A stretch of 64,000 nt of DNA from Sabethes cyaneus (Eukaryota; Arthropoda; Insecta; Diptera; Culicidae). The stretch is from contig NC_071355.1 of NCBI RefSeq assembly GCF_943734655.1, positions 203,978,439-204,042,438 on the forward strand, in the 5' to 3' direction. Position numbers and translations under genes: made by a program. Positions 55,690-64,000 of the stretch are shown in pieces; the stretch's first letter is position 1, and each line of letters begins with the position of its first letter. The notes beneath the pieces were generated by a model that did no database searches, had not been told where the DNA came from, and saw nothing but the letters and a program-made list of their open reading frames with translations.

Positions 55690-57280
55690 AAACCTTGGTA
55701 CGACGGTAGTCTGACCTTGGAGTTCTGCTCTACGCCGAAGCACACACAAAATGGGAATGGGAATGAATTGTAAAATTTAGGTTGCAGGATTTGAACGTTA
55801 CCGTAATTCAACGTTATGCATCAATCGATGCTGACCAACTGCAGGACATGTAGAATTTCTACAGTCAACTGAACACTATCGTGGGTTAGATTCTAATCTA
55901 CACCGGTGACTTGAATGCGAAGATAATCAACACGGAATATCTAACGCACACATCTTGGACGCCATGGCGTCGACAAAATGATCGATAACTTACTTACTCA
56001 TCCTGAGCGATGTTTCTCAGGATTTGACCTGCATAATAATGTTCCGCCTATAAACTCGGTCCATTGCTATCCGTCTCCGATTTCTTGACTGTCCCACACT
56101 GTCCCCATCGCGCACGCTGCGCACCTCTGCGTCTGGTACCAACCGGATTCGAGGCGACACAATTTCTACGGTATTGTTGTCCGGCATTCTCACAACATGT
56201 CCCACCCATTATACCTTTCCAGCTTTATCAACTTTCTGGATACTGGGTTCGCCGAAGAGCTGGGCTAGTTCGTGGTTCATCTTTCTCCTCCATATACCAT
56301 ACAGAAGGTCGTAAGCACACGACGTTCAAAAACGACCAGTGTTTTCAAGTACCTGTAGATCATTGTCCACGTTATGTGCCCGTAGAAGACTACCGGTCTT
56401 ATTTGGTACGGGGGTGAACCTTACCAGATCTTAGGGTCTTAGGGAGTCCGTAGTAACCACGACTTCCGGCAAGAATACGTCTGCGTATTTCTCTGCTGCA
56501 GTTCTTATACGACGTCATCAACGACCCGAGCATTACAAATTCGTCCACCATCTCGAATTCATCCTCGTCGACTACCACAGTCTTGCCTATGCTAGCTCGA
56601 TCATGGTCGGTTCCTCCTGCTAACAGGTACTTGCTTTTAGACGTATTCACCACACCACAAGTCCAACTAAGTTTGGTATACTGCTCAGCAACCGGCTGGA
56701 ACGTCTTTCCGACAATGTCCACGTCATCAGTGAAGCAGATAATTTGGCTAGATTTATTGAAGCTCGTGTCCCGCATGTTAAAACCCGCACGTTTCATTTT
56801 CCACAGCTCTTCACGGTTGATAGTATCGCAGATGGTTTTAAAATATATGAAAATGTGGAGCATATGGACTTAGTATTCACGACACTTTTGGAGAATCTGC
56901 CGCAGCACAAAGATTTGGTTCGTTGACGATCGCCCGTCCACAAGACTGGCTTGATAACTTCCCACGAATCTACCTGCTAGCTGGCGATAAACTTGAGAAT
57001 GGTGATCGCTCGATAGGAAAATGATCGATAATAGTGTGCGGTATGTGGAATTTTTTTTCAGTACTTTAAATCACTTGATACAAGTCGGATTGGGAGACGT
57101 AACGGGTATCATCATCATTTTCTGATTGAAAAGACCCGCCTACGCATTGTGCGCAACCAGTGGCGGGAAGAGCAACTCGAGAAGAGATTCAGCACTCATA
57201 ACCTAAAAGGATTAGCTGTGAAGAAATCGCTCGCAGAAGGGTTTAAGATCCACGCAGAGGGTATTTCTGTAATATTTGTA
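55690..57280 (+). pseudogene. RTE-clade endonuclease fragment, split by another RTE
   Basis: The + strand near 55785-55988 reads decayed endonuclease sequence with TGDLNAKI, the GDxNA active-site motif. It continues at 57032-57280 with VRYVEFF-like and RPAYALCATSGGKSNS-like sequence typical of the end of the endonuclease and linker. The two halves are separated by the minus-strand insertion 55989-57017. No reverse transcriptase follows because a minus-strand RTE starts at 57281. Confidence 0.55.
55989..57017 (-). mobile_element. 5'-truncated RTE LINE (close to family a)
   Basis: The minus strand encodes SSQIICFTDDVDIVGKTFQP, then GGTDHDRASIGKTVVVDEDE and GHVVRMPDNN, ending with a TAAGTAAG tail at 55989-55998. 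A perfect 14-bp duplication AAAATGATCGATAA flanks it (55975-55988 and 57018-57031). FADD has become FTDD, and stops break the frame. Confidence 0.8.
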
Positions 57281-58100
57281 TACTTGATAAAGCTCGTGGT
57301 TCATGCGTCTGCGTCACACTCCATTTTCCTTTTTGTCACTAAGACTAAGTGTTAATCGCAGAATTTTACGCTCAAAAAGCCCAAGCACTCGCCGATCAAC
57401 TTCCTTTAGCATCCATAAATGAAGTCCGTAAAGAGCCACGAGGAGGATTACTACTCTGTAGAGCGCCAATTTTATGCGAAATGTCAACACTGCGGGTCTT
57501 CAGCTGGCTACGTTATCCCTATAAAACTCGCTTCGCAGCTGCAATTCACCGTTTTACTTCACGGCCTACATCGTTGTCACTTGTTACGAGCGTACAAAGG
57601 TATATGTTTAATTCTTCCATTTCTTCAACCAGCTTACCTTCGGTACCAACAGCATTTGAACATCCCACGTTCCCTGTCAGCAACCATATACTTCGTTTTG
57701 ACCTTGTTAATGGTAAGTCCCAATTTCGCTGCTCCCCATTTCCACTAATCTACGATTGAATCAGTTGAACGTCACGAAAGTGGCTGACGTCTCATCCGCT
57801 ATTCGGACGTATGATTTTGGCCGATCCAGCGTAACTAGTAGTCGTCGGCAAACCATGTTCTACTATTATCTACGACAGCACATTTCGTTTCACTGAATTG
57901 TACACCGCCTTAAAGTCCAAAAATAGATGATGAGTCTGCAAGTTGTACTCCCGAAACTCGTCTAGTAACTAACGCAGTGTAAATATATGATATTTCGTAA
58001 AGCGACCCTCTCGAAAAACAGTTTGGTACTCGCCGACCAAAGACTACAGTCTATAAAATAGGGTCGCTAAGAGATCAGGTATTTAGGCAGAATTGAGCAA
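57281..58100 (-). pseudogene. Decayed RTE LINE (family c)
   Basis: The sequence from CTTGATAAAGCTCGTGGTTC aligns with the family c copy at 15166 onward: the MNHE region, then the VVPYGHEAWTL and VDEFVYLGT equivalents, to the LFIDFKAVYDS equivalent near 57900-57930. It is heavily mutated with no long frame. The 3' tail is absent, so this is an internal fragment. Confidence 0.65.
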
Positions 58101-58162
58101 TGTTATGTATCGATAGTTTTTCCACAAGAAATGATGTCTTTTTTTAATAAAAAATTAGAGGG

Positions 58163-59210
58163 GTTGTGTACAAGACACGACCGCATATATAGGTGACGCA
58201 GGACTATGTAAGTCTCTTTGTAGTGATAGTGGCATGTATTCATGCTTGTAATCATTCGATTCTTCATGTATACATGCTATATGCAACATATATACATGCT
58301 ACATGCGTTGTATGTAACATTTATCAAAGTAGTAACATTGCATACGTTCAATTCTCAAAAGATGGTGCATTTGAAAACAATTTAACAAAATCAAGAACAC
58401 AAACTATTGCTTTCCTGCTACCTTACTGAAATTAAAGATTGTTTTTATTATCCATGGTTTCCCACGTTGAAGGGATTTTACCAATTCAATCCTATTTAAT
58501 AAACAGCACATCTTTTCACTACACTTCTAATAAAACGGCAAGCATGCGTATTCATACAGAGTCGTATTATAACCGAACACTACAGCTGTAGCACATTTTT
58601 CCAACACAGATATCAAGTTCGCCGAGGTTTAATCGTCTCGCAGTAAAGAATTTGCGATCGGTTGGGGCAACGAACTTGTGTCATTTTTCCTGGCACACTT
58701 CCCTAACACAGACATCAAATTGGACTAGGTTTAATCGCGTTCGTAAGAAATCTGTTGGCACGAGGGGGCTTTGTTACTCTCTCTGGCGTACTTCCCAAGC
58801 AAGGACATCAAAATGGTCTAGGTTGAACCGCGGTGTTGAGAAATCTTGTTGAAATGAGGAAGCTTTGTCACTTGTTTAGGCTTACTTCCCAAGCACAGAT
58901 ATCAAATTGGTATAGGTTTAGATTATCGTAAAGAATCTTCCAACCAATCACGAAGCGAGAATTCTGGTAAAACATAGGTACATTATTTTCAATTTTTCAA
59001 TAGTTCAACATCAAGAATCCATACTTTTCTTCATTTGGGTCAATTCTTAGAAGATTTTCCGATCGATTGGTGTAAGAATATTGAAAATCGATCGGAAAAC
59101 CGCTGAGCTATTAGCGCTCAAAACCTTTCATTTTTCGTGACGCTCGCATTTTTCGATTTTTTGGAATGACACCCTATCTCAAAACGTGCCGTAAGACGTA
59201 GTCCTACGTC
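58163..59210 (+). repeat. Dispersed repeat X, long form with about four 95-bp units
   Basis: Repeat units starting ACAGATATCAA or GACATCAAA begin near 58606, 58708, 58800 and 58895, a spacing of 93-102 bp. The following GAGCTATTAGCGCTCAAAA and GGAATGACACCCTATC match 9770-9850. A degraded GACGCAGGACTATGTA (58195-58210) and a perfect-arm GACGTAGTCCTACGTC (59195-59210) face each other at the two ends, like terminal inverted repeats. The class is unknown. Confidence 0.6.
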
Positions 59211-59214
59211 AAAA

Positions 59215-59700
59215 AAAAGAAGGCAAATGAGGTCCAACCACTCCTCCGGTATTTGTTCTTCCACCCAAATCCTGACAATGATCCGGTAGATTGCTTCGTC
59301 CAAACGTTCGCTTCTCGCCTTTAAGGCCCCCATACACGTACGTATATGTTGGGTTGGAAATGAACAAAATGTTGGAGGTTCATTCCGGTCGAGCGGCGAG
59401 CCGAACATTTTCTTCTGTCAGCTTGGTTCGTGGCACTCACACACCGGCGAGCGTGTTGGACGAGCATGAATTCACCAACATGTTCGGCCAACATGTGCGT
59501 ACGTGTATGGGGGCCTTTAGAAGTCCACCCGGAAAACCGTTCTTGTCCCCAGCAACATTGTCATTTTTCAGCTCACTAATTACCTTCCTAACCAGCTCTT
59601 GTGTTGGCGACACCGCAGCTTGTCCATCGCTCATGATTCTTATCTTATTCCTGCTATTCTCCATGTTCACCATGTCCAGTATTTTTTATTTGTATACCAG
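59215..59700 (-). pseudogene. RTE-clade reverse transcriptase fragment
   Basis: The minus strand reads ELVRKVISELKNDNVAGDKN then, after the inserted MITE, RLDEAIYRIIVRIWVEEQIPEEW, which is the start of an RTE-type RT domain. The join is restored if 59324-59519 is removed. Nothing downstream of this short segment remains. Confidence 0.7.
59324..59516. mobile_element. Harbinger-type MITE (193 bp)
   Basis: The ends AGGCCCCCATACACGTACG and CGTACGTGTATGGGGGCCT are perfect 19-bp inverted repeats, extending to about 28 bp with mismatches. TTA lies outside both (59321-59323 and 59517-59519), fitting the TWA duplication of PIF/Harbinger elements. It interrupts an RTE fragment. Confidence 0.85.
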
Positions 59701-59884
59701 AAGGGCATTGCGTTAAAAGACCACTGCGACAATCTTAATGATCGTCTTTTGTGGCAGGCCCTGATTGCTGTCCATGTCCTGTATATACGGACCTGAAAGC
59801 AGCGTTTGATCAGGCGGATTACGGCATCCTCCTTGCTAGGCTAGAGAAGCTGGTGCGCGAGTAACAAGCTTACCGTCAGCCTTA

Positions 59885-61020
59885 CAATAACTTACTTACT
59901 TACTTTACCTGCCGAAATCCGGGGTGGCTCATGCCGTAACAATAATTCCTCTTCATTGTACTCAGTTCACGGCTACTCGTCACCAATTCGTTGCGCGTTT
60001 CGACACACGCAACTCGCCTTCAACCTGGTCAAGCCATCTGTTGGGCCCCTCTATTCCTGATGCCAGTCGGGTTCTTGTCGGGTCCACCGTAGTCTCCCAA
60101 CTTTTACCAGCGGTACGATGGGAATCTCTCCAAGTAGTTACTGTAACTCGTGGTTCATACACCTCCGCCACTCTCTACTATCCGTTTGTACTCCGTCAGC
60201 TTTGAGCGAGATATTATGCACTTTGATCGAAGCGTCTTACGGAGGCAAAAGTAGACTCAATTTCTAGCTTGAATGCGTCGTTAAATCTACTTATTCGTAT
60301 TATTGTTGGCGGTGACCAGAGTTCCCAAACATACGAATTCATCAGCCACTTCCAGTTCACCGCCGTTAGTGGTCACTATCCGCTTTCTCTGGAGCCTCTT
60401 CCTACCAAATATTTGAATAACATACAGGACAGTCCATCCCCTTGCCGCAACCCTCTGCGCGATTAGAAAGGACTCGAGAGTGTCCCCGAGAAGCGCACGT
60501 AACACATCATTCGCTCCAGGGTAGCTTTGATCAGCCGCGTCAGTTTGTCCGAAAAACCGTACTCGTGCATCCATAGCTGTTCGCGTTTAACTGTATCGTA
60601 TGCTGCCCTGAAATCCACGAAAATATGATGTCTGGGCACGTTGTACTCTCGATATTACTAGAGGATTTGTCGGAGAGTAAACATTTGACCCATAGTAGCG
60701 TAAGCCCCCATAAAAACGCCTGATACTGCCCTACGAATTCTCCTGCTATTGGGGATAGATGACGTAACAAAATCGGGGAGAGAACCTTGTAGGCGGCGTT
60801 GACCAACGTGATACCGCGGTAATTACAGCAATCTAGCCGGTCGCCCTTTTTGTATATGCTTCCATCCACTCTTCTGGTAGGTTCTGCTCCTAGAAATCTT
60901 AGAAATTATCCAATGAAGTGCCGTTGCTAGTGGTTCTTGGTCATTTTTGTAGAGCTCTACCGGGAGACGGTTCTTTCCGGCGGCTCTATTATTCTTTAGC
61001 TGACGAATTTTTCGCCGGTC
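59885..61020 (-). pseudogene. Decayed RTE-clade LINE (family b)
   Basis: A TAAG-type tail lies at 59885-59900. Upstream on the minus strand are the MAEVYEPRVTVTTWRDSHRT region, EVADEFVCLGTLVTANNNTN, RGITLVNAAYKVLSPILLRHLSP and a KIRQLKNNRAAGKN-like block near 61000. The copy is truncated at its 5' end in the RT domain and broken by frameshifts. Confidence 0.75.
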
Positions 61021-61424
61021 ACACTAAAAGGCTGTTCACACTAAAAAAATCGGCAAGAAGGTTATAGTGTGGCAAGTTATATGCGATGTCTCGTCCAATA
61101 GAGTAATTTAAAGTTTACGAAAGATACGAATTTCTTAGTTCTTTGGAGTACCTAAAATATACTACCTATATTTGGATTGCCCATCAATATAACGTACACA
61201 CGCTTTGACAGATTAAAAAAATAATAGTGGTTCCACGTTTTGCCTTGTGGAACGCTAGATTGGTTATAGAACTCATTAGAAGAAGTTTAACCTATTTTCA
61301 CCAATAGTTGACGATTTACCTGTTATAACTTCAAACAACTCGCAAAGCTTTAGTTTGGTTACAAACAAGCTGTGATCGATACCGATTTGAACACTGTTTT
61401 ATATGTTTCATGCATGCAATGCAA
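61021..61424. other. Unassigned DNA
   Basis: No gene or bounded element was seen. Two CACACTAAAA repeats lie at 61020-61050. Confidence 0.4.
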
Positions 61425-63631
61425 TCTTCTTCTTCTTCTTCTATATAATAAAACCAAGTTGGTTCGTTTGTTTGTAAGGGATAAACTCAAGAACGGCAGG
61501 ACGGAATTGCTTGATTCTTTTTTCAGTTGATGTGTTTTGGTTTGCGTCAGGTTTATACGCAAAAAAAATATTAAAAATCTACGCGAAAAACTGAAAAATA
61601 GTAAAAAAAACCGATATTTTACTTTTCCCGCCATTCGTCGCATAGACAATGTTTTAGACTACTATAATTATTATCGGTGCAAATCAACCGGCGTCGCATT
61701 CAATATGAAGCGTCGTTGCTGGGCTAACAAACATGTTGATGAGGGTAACTTTGATTGAATGGTCAATAGTGCCTGATTTTCACAGAACATCTGTTCGTTA
61801 CAACTGTGTTAGAAATACTGAATACTGAAATAAGTCCAAGTAGAACCTAATGGACGAAAAAGTTGTCCGCAGATGATGAGCGAAGACCAGTAGTAGCACG
61901 AAACATCCGGACTAACTGGTATTTAAAAATCTTCATACTTATTTCGCCGAAAAACGTCGATTAAATCGAACAAACATTGCGGTGGCGGCGATTATCTGAA
62001 ATCAACATTGGTTAGAAATGGTAATCTTTCCAGAATCCTAAAACTTATTGCCAAATATTCATTGAAAACATGTGGAAAATTTTGATTTTTCAATTTATAG
62101 CACTCAACAGTTAAGCTGGCTGTTAATTTATTTTTTGTAAAAGTAAATTCGATAGCTATAGATAATGCCTAATTCCGTCTGCTGTAGTTGTCCGTTAATA
62201 TGGTATGCAATATATGTATATATATTGAAACAGAATCTTTATTCTTGCTAATAAACAGTTTTATGGGCTAGCAAATTTAAAAAATAATAAATGTTGTATA
62301 ATGCGTTGGGGTTCAGTTTGTAAAAGAGCCTAATAGTCTAAAACTAATTCTTTCACATCATTTATCAAATTAATGAAATTAACCAGAACTGGAAACTTTC
62401 TACGTTGTATGCGTTTCTAATGCATGTTTACAAATGTTTCAATGACTAAAAATTAGGTATGAAGCTATATGACCGTCAAGTGAAGAATATACTTTATGTA
62501 TTAAATTTAATTGAAAAGTGTACTTGAAGAATATTAGCTGAAATAAATTAACACTAAAAGTACATATAACCCATTAGACAAAACCGTATTGAAAACAACG
62601 TTAATTATTTTTTGTCCTTTTCTCTTCTAATTAGACTTCTAAAAGTGCAAAAAGGCTCATAAAATTATAATTCTGTTTCAAATTGTTTTGAAATACCAAA
62701 GTAATAAAGAAGACAAAAAAGGGTTTAAGACAAGGCGTACATTTATTTGCATTTTCGTATGTTTGAGGAGCCCAGCAAGAAATGAAATTAGCAAATAACA
62801 TTGATTATATTTTGAGGAATAATGAAACCTATCGGATTGGTATAATATACTAACAAAGGTAATTGCTTGAGGACTTTCAGTAGACTATAATTCATTCGGC
62901 AAATTCTTACCAATCGATTGATAAGTAAAATTAAAAATCTAATGAATCTAATTGACATTGTCATTTCATACATATGAATATCAAATTTAAATTCAAAAAT
63001 TACGGTGGCAATCACAACAAAGCTCTGATTTGGATAGAGGAAATCTAAAGTGTCAACAAATTATATGTTTAATAAACCAACAATTTGCGTAAAAAAGAAC
63101 ATACAAAATTTCAAATCAATAATGGGAGAATGCACAAAGGTGAAAGAAAACATTTGAGGGCGTTGAACAGAACAATCATAGATTTCGGCGGCAATGAAAA
63201 TATAATTGGTGGTGCAATGATTCTGTTCTCAAAAAGTTTTGAATGTATATTGCATATCATTAGACAGTTAACTGCAGTAGACGGAATTAGGCGTTATATA
63301 ATAACATCGAGTCTACTTTTACAAAAAATAAATTGACACTCAGCACAACTGTTGGGTACTGAGAATTGAAAAATCAACATTTTCCACATGTTTTTAGCGT
63401 ATATTTGGCAATAAATTTTACGATTTTGATTGCCATTTCTAACTAATGGTTTAGCACAGTTGTAAGAAACAGATGTTCTATGAAAATCCGGTAGTCAATT
63501 AACCATTCCCTCAAAAGCTAAACTTCTCAAAAACGCACAAAACTTAACCTACACTTTGAGTACATCCTAAATTTACTATTTACGGCATTTAATTCAATTG
63601 GTGGCAGTACGAAGTTTGCCGGGTCAGCTAG
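61425..63631 (+). mobile_element. Helitron-like non-autonomous element
   Basis: The 3' end GGGTCAGCTAG followed by T (63632) and preceded by a small hairpin GGCA...TGCC (63603-63620) matches the CTRR-type terminus of insect Helitrons. The 5' side starts in a TCT run followed by CTATATAATAAAACC, the TC start being ambiguous. The 2.2-kb interior has no Rep/helicase. It contains an inverted repeat (61760-62225 against 63225-63505) of the unit also found singly at 21595-21850, probably another element inside the Helitron. Confidence 0.6.
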
Positions 63632-63692
63632 TATGATATAAATTCCGTCAGGAGGGGCTATAGCCTTGTCAAATTTGCCCAGTTTGCTTTGA

Positions 63693-63728
63693 TTGAAGTT
63701 TTTGGAGCGTCTTAGTAGATTTAATTCA
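63693..63728 (-). mobile_element. 36-bp insertion carrying only the 3' tail of the hammerhead element
   Basis: A perfect 12-bp duplication AGTTTGCTTTGA (63681-63692 and 63729-63740) encloses just 36 bp. On the minus strand this contains TCTACTAAGACGCTCCAAAA and ACTTCA, identical to the end of copies B and C. It looks like an extremely 5'-truncated retrotransposition event. Confidence 0.75.
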
Positions 63729-64000
63729 AGTTTGCTTTGACACATGAGTGGTTTTCATTTTGAACTTAATTACAACCAGGCCATTCGATATCAAATGACT
63801 TTGGCATGGGTTTATTTTCAGGCTTCTACACACCCTCCCCTTAGTTATGAGAATGGTACTGGCTGGAGGAATGTAATGAAACCTCTTACCCTAGGGCAAA
63901 TAATGGCCAGTTTTCGCACTTTCTGGCTCTAGGAGCAAGATTGGTATTCAAAAGTAGTAAAAATACGGAGGAAAATGGTAAAACACCGGCACTGAACCAC

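Noticed and set aside
1..64000. Endogenous viral elements (flavivirus- or rhabdovirus-like)
   Set aside because: No open frame or fragment showed recognisable viral polymerase or nucleoprotein motifs; the only virus-like features are LTR retrotransposons.

Overview
The window looks like nuclear DNA of a culicine mosquito, most likely Aedes. It holds one host gene with very large introns, surrounded and filled by transposable elements typical of mosquitoes: RTE-clade and jockey-like LINEs, BEL/Pao, an ITmDD37E-like mariner, hAT-, piggyBac- and Harbinger-like MITEs, tRNA-derived SINEs and Helitron-like pieces. The species call is inference from gene content and repeat style; no search was run.

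Host gene: three exons on the + strand (32716-32921, 52582-52717, 54349-54482) join in phase and encode most of the first immunoglobulin domain and the start of the second of a beaten-path (Beat) family neuronal cell-surface or secreted protein. The first intron seen is 19.7 kb and contains a 7.06-kb BEL/Pao element with near-identical LTRs, one intact ORF and a 5-bp target duplication. The signal-peptide exon and the 3' exons were not found and probably lie outside the window.

Layout: 1-3870 holds low-complexity DNA, a hammerhead-bearing palindromic element and a long inverted-repeat element. 3871-8261 is a nested insertion: a hAT-type element with 8-bp TSD, containing a decayed RTE, containing a full-length RTE with an intact 994-aa ORF. 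8262-13819 is SINE, MITE and repeat-rich. 13820-19095 is a cluster of nested MITEs and two RTE copies joined head to head. 19096-21594 is non-repetitive to the eye. 21595-30236 carries LINE fragments, another hammerhead element, a pyrimidine tract, a tRNA-like sequence and TIR elements. 30237-54960 is the Beat locus with its insertions, including a dispersed ACTCAAATCTT satellite broken up by nested MITEs and a decayed mariner. 54961-55532 is a 0.57-kb GGACGT hexamer array. 55690-64000 is again LINE fragments, MITEs and a Helitron-like element.

The most interesting signal is a family of palindromic elements of about 220-240 bp (1681-1902, 8859-9098, 24689-24922). Each contains a sequence that fits the type I hammerhead ribozyme core, and the copies differ exactly at the free position N7 of CUGANGA. 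They have 7- to 11-bp target duplications and a shared 3' tail. A 36-bp insertion with its own 12-bp TSD (63693-63728) carries only that 3' tail. This fits Penelope-like retroelement termini that move by target-primed reverse transcription. A second, decayed hammerhead-like motif of another family lies at 14625-14650. All boundaries and family names were read by eye.
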